This document shows positions 22,792 through 34,889 of a stretch of DNA of 64,000 bases, in pieces. This DNA is from Sambucus nigra. Its lineage: Eukaryota; Streptophyta; Magnoliopsida; Dipsacales; Adoxaceae. The position numbers were made by a program, and so were the translations under genes. The notes under the pieces are model-generated. The model worked only from the letters and a program-made list of their open reading frames with translations. It was not told the DNA's origin and made no database searches. The DNA is taken from NCBI GenBank assembly GCA_949130495.1, contig OX422221.1, positions 23,757,917 to 23,821,916 of the forward strand, read 5' to 3'. Position 1 is the first letter of the stretch, and each line of letters opens with the position of its first letter.

Positions 22792-25423
22792 AGTAACAAC
22801 CCCTATTTTCTCACGTAAAGGCTGACCAAACAGGATACGCTGAAGATGGGTCTTGTTATACAATCTATATCATTCTTAGCATCGACCATAATAAACATTC
22901 ATATGCCGAATCTCATTTGAATTAAAACTAAATTAAATAACAGTGAATCATAATAAAACCAACATCCGCATCCATTAAAATGAAAAACAACGTGAACAAA
23001 TACCGTCTCGACTTGTAATAGAAATCACTCAAAGCTTATGCCCTTACAATAATTTAAATAAATAATGATAGGAAGAAGTAACAACGTAATCTAGAATCAA
23101 TAATTAAATATTAAAGGAATGGCTCTTAACAACAAGTCTGATATTCCTTCAATCCCGCTATCCCTGTCTAAGAAAACTTGGGGGGAATATTTTTATTTTG
23201 GGTCAGCACCCAAGAGTTGCAAGAATCGACTTATTTAATTTAAAATGCAATAGTATTGTTGATTCAAGGTAAGCAAACTTCCATCGTCACTCACATTTAG
23301 TAAATATCTCACCACTTGGCTAAACTATGATATTTCCCAAGTAATATAAATAGATCCCGAAATATTTGATAGGGAGGGAGATAGTAAAATGCAAGAAGTA
23401 TAAGTGTAACTAGCATGTGGAACCGTACTTGTCTAGACTCATCTTATTTATTACCAAATTACCCCAGTCCTGTTACTTATAATTGTGATAGAACATCTAT
23501 TTAATATATTGGATAACATAATGGTTTGGGAATTATTGTCTACATTCTTAGACAATTGAATTAATTTCATTTAAATCCGGGTAAAATATATGTGCCCTTT
23601 CATATATGCGAAACACAAAGGCATCTACAAGTGGTGTCTAGTCCGTGCTCTATCGACAAGTCTGAAAGAATCTCTTATCCAAGTCAGACATCATAAAACA
23701 CACATATGTGGGGAAGTCCCTACGTAGTATACCAGTTCATGGCCCATGCCTAGCGGTGAATAAGGCTCCTAGCATCAACACCTACATCTCGTAGATGGCG
23801 CTACTACGTAGTACCTAAATGACCTACACATCATCTATCCCACCTGTGCATACGTGTGCTATGCAGTCCGAACACAAGAAACCCAAATCCGATAGGACTG
23901 TCCACGAACATTGGTATGTCCACACATATACACATAACTGCATATTATTTATCCCATGTAATAAGTATTGGTAACTACTCTATAATTACCCAAAGTTTCT
24001 CCTAAATGATTTTCGATAATTAATGATCGTACCTCTAGTTTATTATTAATTCTCTTAATTTTTCATATGACTATATAATTAACTAGTTAGTGTTGCCCTT
24101 AACTTAAATCGTAACACTCCAACATTTTTAATAAAATTCTCGTATGCCCAAACATGGTTTTATCTACTCGTGTAGATTGTTAAAATCAACTCCAATGTTT
24201 CCTATGCCCAAACTTGGCCTGTCCCCAAAGCCAAGCCGATTCGGTCCTTGGCTGAATCGATTCGAACCTGGGCCGAAGCCCAGATCTGTTTCGTTTTTCC
24301 AACTTCAAAAATCCTATTCTTTCTCTTAAGGTTTCGTCCAATGGCTAAATTACTTCAATTAACATAGTAATAGGTTCCTAAGGTTTTGTACCCCGTCATG
24401 GAAGATTAAATAACATAAATTAATATACATAAAGAGTTTCGAATCCCGGAATTCATAGAAATCATAATGGTTCTAGTCCATAATTTCTAATGTTAATCTA
24501 CTTAGATTAAAATCATACATCAAATGATACATGCGGTGTAATTCTCTACAATGTCAGTCTTTCAATCATGAATTCAAACCCTCTACATATACATCAAGAT
24601 TTCCAAGAAAATCAGAGTTTCCTAGCACATGTGTGTTAATCATTCCATTCAATTTTCAATCACCCTAATTTATGGGTTAATCTTCCTAACATCATATTAA
24701 CCTTTATACATGCATGAGATTAATTACTATCCTTTTTATCATCAATTTTACCCTGAGAAAACCCCAAAATTATATGTCATTTACTACGATGAATCAACCT
24801 CCACATTGAATACATAAATTAAGCAAGAAGATTCTTGTCTGGTTATGGTGATGGGTGATTTCATTCTTGAATTCTTTATTCTTCCTCTTCTTAGGTGTTT
24901 TCTCCTCTCCCTGTTAAATGGGGCTGCTAGGGTTATGTTTTGATTTGTAGAGGGGAGTTGTCACTCTTACTCCTAATCTTATGTTGCTCCCAATTCTCGA
25001 GTTAGGCATAAAATCCCATTTTTGGACCCCCAAATGGTCCCGAATCCATTCCAGACTAGTCCAAAAGTCTCCCAACATATCTACCTATGCCTCAGGACCA
25101 TTTTTAAAAGTCTAAAACACTTAAACGAGCCTTTAACGCCTCTCCAAATGCGTACCGATTATTTTCATTCCACTTAGACATTTTTATTGTGTTTAAACGA
25201 CACCACCCACAAATTTATTACCGCGTGATTTATTTTTCACTCGTGAGATCATTATGACAAATTGAGTCTTGTATTTATATACTCATGAATAAATATTTAT
25301 TTCAATTTAAATCTTACCCATTTAATTTAAATCCTTCTGATTTAATTTATTTCCCAAATTAATCTGAAAGTATTAAATTTATTTAAGTCGTAATATTTTA
25401 TTCAAAAAATACGGGGTAATACA
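22792..25423 (-). mobile_element. Element B 5' LTR (2.63 kb)
   Basis: Left edge AGTAACAACCCC (first T mutated), right edge GGGGTAATACA. A small palindrome cluster (CCGATTCGG, TGAATCGATTCG and relatives) lies at 24235-24264. A pyrimidine-rich stretch at about 24860-24920 is the minus-strand purine tract. On the minus strand CAGACAAGAATC stands where other LTRs have AGGCAAGT, and ATATCAG (about 23135) stands at the proposed acceptor. The segment with many short TATG-rich repeats near 23590-23960 has no coding potential. Confidence 0.92.
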
Positions 25424-25780
25424 TATAATCTTTATCCTTTATTTTGTTTATACAGTATTTGTGGTATTGTTTCAGATGATTTTTTTAATGGAAATTGGAA
25501 GAGTAAAGATTTCTTTTTTGATTGTATTAAAATAGGAATATATAAGTGAACTTCATTCTTTTTTTTTCCCTTCACAATCATTGGATTCCTTATTCTTCTT
25601 TCTTAATGGCTTACAATGAGCCTATTTCAAGGCTTTACCTTCATGAACATGCCCCTTGAACTTCAACCTAATGTATCTTGACTTTTTATACTTTTAAAGA
25701 TTTCGAACTAAAAATTAATTTTTTATTTCAAAGACTCCCTCTTGATTTGTAATTTGCAAAAAAACTCTTGATCTGATTAA
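25424..25780 (-). other. Island left of element C (second half of a split coding-like region)
   Basis: Begins with the TATAA duplication of B and ends with the ATTAA duplication of C. With C removed it is continuous with 48187-48604. On the minus strand, a frame entering from 48187 continues for about 14 codons (QIKSFFANYKSRGS) to a stop near 25735. Further frames with protein-like composition such as RYIRLKFKGHVHEGKALK (about 25630-25685) are present but broken. No family recognised. Confidence 0.35.
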
Positions 25781-28359
25781 TGTAACAACCCCTATTTTCT
25801 ACGTATAGGTTGGTCTGGCACGATACCCCGAAGATAGGGCTTTCTTGTCAATTAATACCATTCTCAGCATAAACACAATATAAGTAACATTATATTTAAG
25901 GCCCATAATTGAGTTTCACGAATATTCTCATCACCATAGATGAATTCAAACAAACATAAATAAAAAAATAAATCCGACTACAAAGTAAATATCGCAACCC
26001 CGGCATAATGTAGGTATGTTTCGGGCTTATACCCTTACAAATTTTCCAAATAAAATGGTTAACTCTGGTAGAAGAGGACCTACACTTGAATGAATAAATT
26101 TGAACAATGATGAGTAAGAGATATTACAAGAATGCTATAGCGAAAATGCAGCTATCCTGTCTAGGAGGACCTGGGGGGGAATTAAATTTAGGTCAAAGCC
26201 CTAGGTGTGAAAGAATTAACTTATTTAATTTAAGATGCAATAATACAGTTGATTCAAAACAAATATCCCCCCTTCGTCACTCACATTCGTTTAACACCTC
26301 ACCCGCCATCTAAGTGTGATATTAATCGCATCCAATGATTCCCAAATGATGACTATGACAACATGCCAAATTAAGAATAAAAAAATTTTCGGTAATTAAA
26401 TACTTAAGTGTGCCAACTATAATTACTTACTAATACCCATAATATTCCAGTCTCATAAGCCTCATGTAAAGGAATAAACATATATGATGTGTCAAAAAGT
26501 AGGGTCTTATCAGTTATGTCCACATTCTTAGAGAATTAATTTTATCTCATTACGGTATGGGTAATTGTTTATATATGTCCTTCCATATATTTAACACCCA
26601 AAGGCATCTACCGTTGGTGTCTAATTCACAGTCTATCGGCAAGTCCAGAGGAATCTCCTATCCTAAGCGGACATAACAAAAACACACATAAATTGGGAAC
26701 GGTCCCTACGCATGATACCTCTTTAAGGCCCATACCTAGCGGTGACACAGGTTGGGTCAGTGTCAACACCCACCTCTCGTAGATGGCATCTCCACATAGT
26801 ACCTATATGACCTCTACAATCATCAAGCCCACTTGTGCCGACATTTGGTACCCGGTCTAAATGCTGGAACCCCCAAGCCGATAGGACAATCCACGAATAT
26901 TTGTATGTCCACATAAATATATATAAGTACATATTATTATCTCATAAAATATGTATACGTAACTACTCCATAATTACCATAGAAATCCCATAAAGAGTCC
27001 AAAATTTTCCATTTATTAATAATTTACCATTTAGTGAATTATTAATTCTATTTCCTTGAATAATTTCTTAACCGTCTAGTTAAATGAAATTTTCCAAATA
27101 AAATAAGGGAACATTTTTATTTTTAATAAATTCCCCATTGGCCCATACATGGTCCTACCAACTCGCTTGGACACCTAAAACTACCCTTAACCAAACCCTA
27201 GGCCCAACTCGCTTAGCCCCCGGGGCCGAATCAATTCGGTTTTCGGCCGAATCGATTCGCTCCAAGGCTGAATCGATTCGGACCTGGGCAGAAGCCCAGA
27301 TCTGTTCATTTGTTTAAATACGAGATTTTAATAATTCATTCCAAATTCATTTCTAAGGGTCTATATTGCTTCTTAGTTATGTAGTTGAGTCCCTACAACT
27401 TAATTAGTCCACTTAGGATCATTAATTGCATGATTCAATCCCAATTTCATGCCCAATTTTCCCATAATTTAACAACATTAAATATATGTTCCAACTAAGA
27501 TTTCATTCCCAATTCCAACACTGTTTGATTCATAATATGGGCCATCTATCATGGAGTTTACATACGAATTTCAGTCCATAAATTAACAGTAATATCCTCA
27601 ACATCAAATAGTCAAGAGGTCCCCAATTTACTATCAAGAATCCTAAGGGGTTTAACCTCAATTTCAAGATTTTGAGACCTAATTTTTTTGGACTAATTCT
27701 ATATTAAATTCAGTCCTCTACATGCATTGAATATTTATTCTAAATCAATTCATTCATAATGCATCAAGAAAATACATTGAAAACTTAAATTAAGAAAGGG
27801 AATTCTGGCCTTAATAAATTCGTAGAAGAATTCCCTTGAATTCCATTTGATTCCTTTCCGTTTTCCTCCCTTCTGGTTTCTCTCCTTTCTTTTGTTGATA
27901 GCAGTTACGTTAGGTATTTTCGAATAATGTGGTTAAGTGGTTTATCCTTATTAGATGCTTAATCCCGAGTTGGACTTAAAACCCAACTTTTGGACCCCTA
28001 AATGGACCCAAATCCACATCCAAGCTAGCCTAAAAGTACCCCCAACCTATATACCATTGAACCGAGGTTATTTTTAAAGGTCTAAAACATCTAAACGATC
28101 CCATATGTGCCACGAAATATGTCCCGAATTATTTTATTTAAGCATTTGGCACTTGTAATTGTGTCACAGATTAATTATGTATTTTTCTACAATACATGTG
28201 ATGTTATAACCGTACACATAAAAATAAATCACACACAAATATAACTTAATAAAAATATTTAAATTTTCTTATTTAGTCCAATTTTTTAAAATATCCCAAA
28301 TTTAATATTTATTATTTATCATTTATTTTTTATTTTTTAGAAAATTACGGGGTATTACA
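25781..28359 (-). mobile_element. Element C 3' LTR (2.58 kb)
   Basis: TGTAACAACCCC to GGGGTATTACA. Clearly homologous to 45543-48186 but substantially diverged, so C is old. Palindrome cluster CGAATC(A/G)ATTCG at 27226-27281 followed by GGGCAGAAGCCCAGATC. Minus-strand purine tract at about 27850-27895. CTATAG or similar near 26130 stands at the proposed acceptor; the donor octamer is mutated to AGGCCAGA here (about 27813). Confidence 0.93.
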
Positions 28360-28371
28360 TTCTTCCCCCTA
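28360..28371 (-). other. Element C polypurine tract
   Basis: On the minus strand TAGGGGGAAGAA directly precedes the 3' LTR, preceded by ACAGAATCCTG, a relic of the lineage's trailer. Confidence 0.88.
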
Positions 28372-28399
28372 ATAACAGGATTCTGTCATTGTAATCAAG

Positions 28400-31300
28400 A
28401 AAAGTACGTACCTAGCTGGAAGATTCAGGATACTTTGCGTGAATGTTATCCTCCCTCTCTTAAGTTAACTCGTCCTCCCTATGGTGTCCCCACTTCACCC
28501 AAACTAAAGGAACAACCTTGGATCTAAGTCGGAGCTCCCGTCAGTCCGGAATGGTTACCGGTCTCTCCTCGTAAGTACCGTCCTGCTGGAGTTCTATCTC
28601 ATCAATATCAATATTCATGTACGCTATTTCATCTCTAAGGAACCTCCGCAGTGAGGATATGTTGAAAACGTCGTTCATCCTCTACAAGTGATCTGGTAAT
28701 CCCAACCGAAATGCTACGGGCCCAATGCTCTCTAGAATATGGAACGGTCCAACGTATCGGGGAGCCAACTTCCCTTTCTTCCCAAAACTCATCACCCCTT
28801 CATATGAGACACTTTAATCAACACTTGATCCCCAACATTTAAGTCTAAGTGTCTCCGTCCCGCATCCACATAGCTCTTTTGCTTGTCCTCGACAATGGGT
28901 ATCCTGACCTGAATCATCTTTATCTTCTCTGAGGTGTCCTGAATGAAGTCTACCTGAGTTACATATTCTCCCCCACCTCTAACCGGCATGAGGGTGAATG
29001 TAAAGGTCTCCCATAGAGTGACTCAAACAGTTCCATCCCTATAGTGAACCGGTAGCTATTATTGTATGCAAACTCCACTAGAGGCGAATACTGCTCCCAG
29101 CTCCCCTTGAAATTCAGAAAGTACATCCACCAAATGTCCTCTAACATCAGGTTCACCTTATCCATCTTCCCATCCATCTAAGGATGATATTACTAGCTTA
29201 ATCTCAACTCTTCCCCTAAAGCCTATTTAAAGCTCCTCTAAAAGTGGGACACAAACGTCCTCTCTATGTCTGACACTATGTTGAGCGGTACCCCATGCAA
29301 CTTAATTATGTCTGCAAGGAAGAGACTGGTGTACTTCTCGAAGCTATAATCTATCTAGACCGATAAGAAGTCATCCACCTTCGTCAATCTATCGACGATC
29401 ACCCATACCGAATCATGCCCCCTTTGTGATGTAGGTAGCCCAGTAATGAAGTCCATGGAGACGCTTTCCCATTTCCACACCGGGATCTCCAAAGGTTGTA
29501 ATATATCTACAGGAGACTGAATATCCACCTTCACCAGATGACACGTAGAACACATGGGCACAAAATTATCTATGTCCCTTTTCATCCCTGCCCACCAATA
29601 TTGACGCTGCATATCGTGGAACATCTTACCCCCTCTGGGATGTCCCGTAAACCGTAACCCTTCGATATAACGACTCATATCAAATCCTCCTCATCAGGAA
29701 CAACCAATCTCCCTTGAAATCTTAAACCACCATTCCACCCAATTAAATAGTGCTCCACTCCCTAGGATAGCAACTGTCTCACCTGCTCCCAGAAAATTTG
29801 ATCTCCCACTTGTGCCTTCACCACCCGAATAATGATCTCGGGGGTGATGGTGAGAACTTCCACAAATGCATGGGTCAGGTCATCATCCCCACAAAGTGAC
29901 TTCCACTTTGCCTTCCACACAGCCTCTAACTCCAAATTCGGCTTGTGGCTCAAAGCATCCGCCACGACATTCTCTTTCCCTAGTTGGTACTGAATGTCGA
30001 ACTGATAATCTTTCACAAACTCTAGTCACCTCCTCTGTCGCACGTTTAGCTCCCACTGTGTGAACAAATACTGCAGGCATTTGTGGTATGTGAAAAGCTA
30101 AAATTTCTCCCACTGGAGATAATGTTTCTACACTCATAATGAAAACACCACGGCAGTTAACTCCAAGTCGTGGATGGGGTAATGTCCCTCGTGAGGATTA
30201 AGCTTTCCAGAAGCGTAAGTTATTGACCTCTCTTCCTTAATCAAAACCCCACCAAGTCCCCTTAGGGATGCATCATTGAAGGCTCTTGGTCAACCCCTGT
30301 CCGGGGCAACGACAAAATGGGTATTGTAGTCAATATCGTCTTTATCTCCTCAAATGATTACTGGAACACCCCATCCCAAACAAATGGTACCCCCTTCCTC
30401 TTCAAATTCTTTAGGAGTCCGACTATCGTGGAGAACCCCTGGATGAATCGAAGATAGTACTCAGCCAGTCCCAAGAAAACTGCGCATCTTGGTGGATGTA
30501 GTGGGTTTTCCCCACTCCATTACTGCAAAAACTTTCCCTGGATCTACAGCTATCCCCCACTCGGACATAATGTGGCCCTAGAACTTTACCTCTCTTATCT
30601 AAAATCTGCATTTCTCAAACTTTTCCTACAATTGATGATCTCGAAGTGTCTATAAGACCACTCGTAAATTCTCTGAATGCTCCTCCACAGTTCGAGAATA
30701 AATCAAAATACAGTTTATAAACACGATAACAAACCGATTGAAATAGTCCCTGAACACTCAGTTCATCAAGTCCATAAATACTTTCGGTTCATTGGTTAGC
30801 CCAAATGGCATCACCAATTACTCGTACAACCCATATCTACTAAGGAAGGTTGTCTTTGAGATATCCTGCTCCCAGACTCTCAACTATTGGTGCCCTAACC
30901 TCAAATCAATCTTCAAAAAATATACAATACCCCTCAGTTGGTCAAATAGATCATCTATACATGGCAACGGGTATTTATTTTGAATAGTGACTTTGTTCAA
31001 CTACCGGTAGTCGACACAAAGTCGTATAGATCCGTCCCTCTTCTTGATGAATAACACTAGATCTCCCAGAGAGAATTAGTCCTCCTGATAAACCCATGCC
31101 CTAACAAGATATCAATATGCTCTCGTAGCTCCCTTATCTCCAAAGGTGTCGTCCGATATGGAGTACGGGCAATGGGTCTCGTGCCCAGAAATAAGTCGAT
31201 CACGAAGTGTCACCACAACCTCCAAAGTAGTATCCTCCTCCATGGAATACAAATGTGTGCTCGACCCACCCCTTGGGTGCAGCAACGCAATTAGGTACAT

Positions 31301-31549
31301 GTCCTGCCCTAGAATGGCGAAGATGATGTACCTCCCATAATAATCCACACATGCCTTATATATAGTTGGCCTGTCCATCCTTAAAACAACGTCATACTTG
31401 TGCATGTCAAGTACTAATAAATCAGCTACGAAGGTGAGTTAAGGTATCCCAATACCGATACCCCGACATACTGACCGTGTGGGTGCTCCTCTACCCACTG
31501 GTGAGTCTATGTGCAAAATAGTGTTGGATGAAAAATCTATCATACCCGT
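28400..31549 (-). pseudogene. Element C pol: reverse transcriptase, RNase H, integrase, chromodomain (broken)
   Basis: Minus strand, many stops and frame breaks. 31405-31112: KYDVVLRMDR and VDYYGRYIIF, the protease-RT link. About 31110-30660: RT with LFIKKRDGSIRLCVDYR and, at the catalytic site, [14 protein letters not shown], where the usual Asp-Asp pair reads Asn-Cys. About 30020-29900: end of RNase H (QLGKENVVADALSHKPN). 29678-29355: integrase zinc domain (GHPRGGKMFHDMQRQYWW, CSTCH) and first Asp (VSMDFITGLP). 29177-28959: VEFAYNNSYRFTIGM. 28989-28700: integrase C-terminus (RYVGPFHILESIGPVAFRL). About 28610-28450: chromodomain (IELQQDGTYEERPVTIPD, VPLVWVKWGHHREDEL). The chromodomain normally targets insertion to marked chromatin. 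Confidence 0.9.
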
Positions 31550-31741
31550 TGTTGATGTAAAAAATTAGATCGCTCTAATTATTCAATCACAGATAAATAA
31601 ATAAGACAAAGATTTTTAAAGTGGTTCAGCCTTATAAGAATGGCCTACGTCCACTGTTATGTTATTGCTGAGTGTTTGGGAATTCTTGATTACAAGTTCT
31701 TTCAAGAAATTTCGGTCCCTTTGAATGAGGGTGATACAATG

Positions 31742-31749
31742 TATTTATA
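31742..31749 (-). promoter_or_regulatory. TATA box in element E 3' LTR
   Basis: GCTATAAATACATTG on the minus strand, directly after a GCCTCGAGGC palindrome. The same sequence is at 43634-43641 in the 5' LTR, where it would drive the element's RNA. Confidence 0.75.
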
Positions 31750-31937
31750 GCCTCGAGGCTATCATATGAAAGGGTGATACATTCAATGATATACATATGA
31801 AAGGGTAATTCATTTAATGCTCTTCTAACGTGTGCGTCAAGGATAAGCATTCAATGAATAGTTGAACTGTTGATTATATGTCAATTAATGCTGTGATCGA
31901 GATGCAGCTCGAACCGCCTTAGTTGCTCGTCGTTCAG

Positions 31938-32008
31938 GAGTTCCTCGAAATGTTGGAGTTCCTCGGAGAACTGAAGTTCCTCGGAGTACTGTAGTTCCTC
32001 GGAGCGAT
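31938..32008. repeat. U3 tandem repeats, AGTTCCTCGGAG type
   Basis: Four imperfect units of about 21 bp sharing AGTTCCTCG(G/A)A. A matching set is in the other LTR at about 43830-43898. They lie upstream of the TATA box in transcription sense. Confidence 0.8.
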
Positions 32009-32116
32009 CATGACTTGGTCGAGGAAATGAACTTCCTCGTTGCTATTGTGACACGTAGATTGACACATGTCTTCTTATTATTCGTCCACATCAGCATTCT
32101 ACTTTTGGTATCAACA

Positions 32117-32128
32117 GAAGCCCCCAAT
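32117..32128 (-). other. Element E polypurine tract
   Basis: ATTGGGGGCTTC on the minus strand abuts the 3' LTR; short and interrupted, as in many Tat-like elements. Confidence 0.65.
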
Positions 32129-32369
32129 GTTTTATATTTCAAACTTTGGGGAATATGGAACATTTTTTCTCGGTATATGGCAATATTAAATGACCTTCCT
32201 GGGTTTTAGGAGCATTTTCTTTGTATTTGAATTTCCTTCCAAATTCGCAGAATCCGCCTTTTTGCCTTTTCATAAGTGCTTCGATCTTCGTGCAGTTTTT
32301 GTCCTTTTAGCCACCGGTAGCTCAATAGTTTCTTTTATGTAATCATTTCTTTCGCCGTTTTCCAAGGCA

Positions 32370-32382
32370 AAGTATTTAAACT
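32370..32382 (+). promoter_or_regulatory. Possible TATA box for the antisense gene of element E
   Basis: AAGTATTTAAACTTC lies about 165 bp before the ATG at 32541 on the plus strand, followed by pyrimidine-rich leader sequence. It is a plausible but unproven core promoter for the antisense transcript. Confidence 0.3.
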
Positions 32383-32540
32383 TCTTAGGTAATCATACCG
32401 TCTTCTACCTTTTCTAATTTTCTGCTTTCGAGTTTTCCATAGCCTTTCTTTCTCTCGTGCGTTCATCCTTGTTTTCGTTCGTTGTCAACAGATCTATCTT
32501 CTTTCCCTGTAAGCTCTTCTTCCTTCTTCTTTTATTCATC

Positions 32541-34723
32541 ATGGTTTACATTATTGAATCTGTTGAGAAATTTCGTTCTGATTTCTCTATTCCATCTTGG
32601 GTGACTTTGGAGGTTCTTTCTGAGCCTTCAAATTACTTTCGTTTAGCTGAGGGACATTGGATCCCCAGCCTCTTTATTGCTGAATGTGGATTTTCTTTTC
32701 CACCAAACCCTTTATGCTTAGAGTTTTGTCACCACTTCGATGTTGTTCCTACAAAAATAGCCCCCAATACATGGAGAATAGTTAATGGGGTGAATAAGTT
32801 AAATCAAACTCATGAAACTCGTATAGGGATTCCTGAGATTATGTACTGTTCTAGATGGGATATTTTAGATGATGTTTACTATTTAAAAACTAGATTTTTG
32901 AATAGGGCTCTAGTAGTCAACCTCCGTGATGCTAACAGGGATTATTTTGAAAATGGGGTAGTTATAAAAAATTGGCAACATGCCCCTCTAGTTGGAGACG
33001 AAGTATATGAAGGTCCCAGATGCCCTCCATATGGCAATGGGATAGGTTATTTTCATTTTATTTTATTTATGAAATTGTGATTTCATCATGTTTGAAAAAA
33101 TGCGTGATTGACATTTCAATATGTTTTTGTTTGCAGTTGACAGCAAGAGAAAAACTCCCAAAGAGTCAAAAATTAATATAAAGCAATTGAAACATATCTG
33201 GAGTTTGCATCAGAGGGTTGCAGACGAGCATATCAGGTCTGCTTCATACTTACTGCAGTACAGGAGCTATACATCCTCCTTTACTGCTCATCCTATAGTT
33301 AGCATTAGTGAACCATTGCCAGCTTCTAAAGAATCTTCACCAGAATCTCACATTCCTTTGAGTCAGAAGATGGGCAAGAGAAGAGTTCCTGCTATCTTCG
33401 AGGAGACCTCCTCTGCTGGAGATGGAAAGAAAACCAAAGTTAATGTCCCAAAGGGGACAAAGAAAGTGGATGATGCTCCTTCTGTTGCTGTTCAGAAGGT
33501 TGCTGAGAAGCCCCCAGTGGCTCCTGTGCAGAAGGATGCACCTGTTGAAGTTATCACTATCTCGCCAATTAAAAGTTCTTTGGTTGAGGTTGTTGAAAAG
33601 GCACCGAGGAGATTGAAGAAATCCTCCTCGGTCGGTTTTTCTGGAACCATTCCCCAGCTCCCAGCTGGTGGAGATGGTGTTCCAATTATTGTTCCCCCGA
33701 GATCTACGATGAGCTCGGCAAAATCCTTGACCATTCCCGAGGTGCAAGGTAATGAAGATAACCTTACTCGGGATATGGTTACTTCTTTGGCTTCTCGTCA
33801 TCTTGCTTCAGTAAGTATCTCTACTTTTGAGCTTATCATATTTTCCCTTTGTTATTTCCCATATTTGTTTCTGATGTCGTTTCCCTTCTCTGATTACAAT
33901 TGACGAGCTGTTTCAATATAATCCTTAAAAAGGATGAAGCAATCAAAGCTTCTTGCTCCTCGTCCACCGTGGAGGGAGCACTGGAAGAATCTACCAAATC
34001 TCTAAAGGATTCCCGTCAGAAGCATGACGAGGATAAGGTTGAATGGGAGAAGAAGTTGACTGCGTCTGAGGCAGAAAAAGTGCAGTTGGGAAAGAAAGTA
34101 AAGGACTTGGAGGGAGAGAATAAAAAATATGCCGAGAAGCTCACAAATTTTGGGGAAGTTGAGAATAAGTTGAAATCAGCTGAGGAAGAGCTGACCCTCC
34201 TGCGAGAAGTAAATCGCCAGAAAGAGGAGGTGGAGGCCAAGTTAAAAGCCATCGGGGATCTTCTGTCCGAGAAGCTCTCCTCGGAGAAAATGAAGAGGAA
34301 AACAGCTGTGAAGAAGTCCTTTTGAACTGGTTGGGACAAAGGATGGGATAAGGGGTAGCAGCAATGATGACCCAGGTGAAGTATGGAAGTTTCAAATACT
34401 TCTATAATGGTTGGGTTGCGGCATTGCAGGAATTGAAGGTGAGCGAGGACTCCGAGCTATTTCAATAACATCTCCCTGGTCCTCCTCCAGTTATTGACGA
34501 TGAGGATGAAGACGAAGCTGCATCTGAAGAATCTTCAATGTCAGTGGGTGATCAAGTCCTTGTTCCACAACCCAACCAGACAGCCACCGAGGAGATTTCG
34601 TCCTTGCCTGCTCCTCCAGAACAAGTCCCAGCTTCTACTAATCAGATCATTGTTCCTACCGAGCAACCAAGCTCCTCGTCCCAGCCTCCTGAGAAAGTCT
34701 TGGGAGACAAGGAAAAGGTGTGA
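32541..34723 (+). pseudogene. Element E antisense gene 1 (putative gypsy-type Transposase_28-like protein)
   Basis: Plus-strand gene opposite to gag-pol. Exon 1 32541-33045 starts MVYIIESVEKFRS and contains GHWIPSLFIAECGFSFPPNP and APNTWRIVNGVNKLNQ, the pattern of the Pfam family called putative gypsy type transposon (Transposase_28). A donor AG/GTTATT at 33045 and acceptor TTTGCAG at 33136 join in phase to exon 2 (33137-33810), low-complexity and rich in Pro, Lys and Val, ending before GTAAGT. Exon 3 (about 33930-34322) is a coiled coil (LEGENKKYAEKL, KLKSAEEELTLL). A frameshift near 34310 and a stop near 34364 break it; a Pro/Gln-rich tail resumes at 34538-34723. Tat-lineage elements are known to carry antisense genes here; the function is not established. 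Confidence 0.7.
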
Positions 34724-34889
34724 AGTTGTTCGGTACTCTCTTTCTGTTTTTCTTTTATTTGTCTTTTGTATTATGAACGATGTAATCTTGTTGATGATGT
34801 AATAAAATCACAACTTTTTGTTCCTCTACACTGTTGATGCTCTGTCTATTTTTGTTTATTAACTCTTGCCTTCTCTTCTTTATTAGTTT

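Larger units (their letters stand above)
17074..25423 (-). mobile_element. Element B, non-autonomous Tekay-like LTR retrotransposon
   Basis: Minus-strand element bounded by perfect TATAA target duplications (17069-17073 and 25424-25428). Its LTRs are 17074-18189 (carrying a large internal deletion) and 22792-25423. The 5' LTR is the right one, beside a primer site at 22778-22789; the polypurine tract lies beside the left LTR. The internal region holds only a broken gag and non-coding DNA, with no protease, reverse transcriptase or integrase remnant seen. LTR sequence is clearly homologous to element C, which carries pol and could have been its helper. Confidence 0.92.
31550..32116 (-). mobile_element. 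Element E 3' LTR
   Basis: 567 bp, TGTTGATG to TATCAACA with short inverted ends. On the minus strand a TATA box (TATAAATA) lies at 31749-31742. Upstream of it, about 31938-32008, are four copies of an AGTTCCTCGGAG-containing repeat of about 21 bp in the U3 part, a likely enhancer array. Confidence 0.95.

Noticed and set aside
33337..33801. A 154-codon minus-strand frame opposite antisense gene 1 of element E
   Set aside because: It is the mirror of a low-complexity exon; codon composition and domain content support the plus strand.
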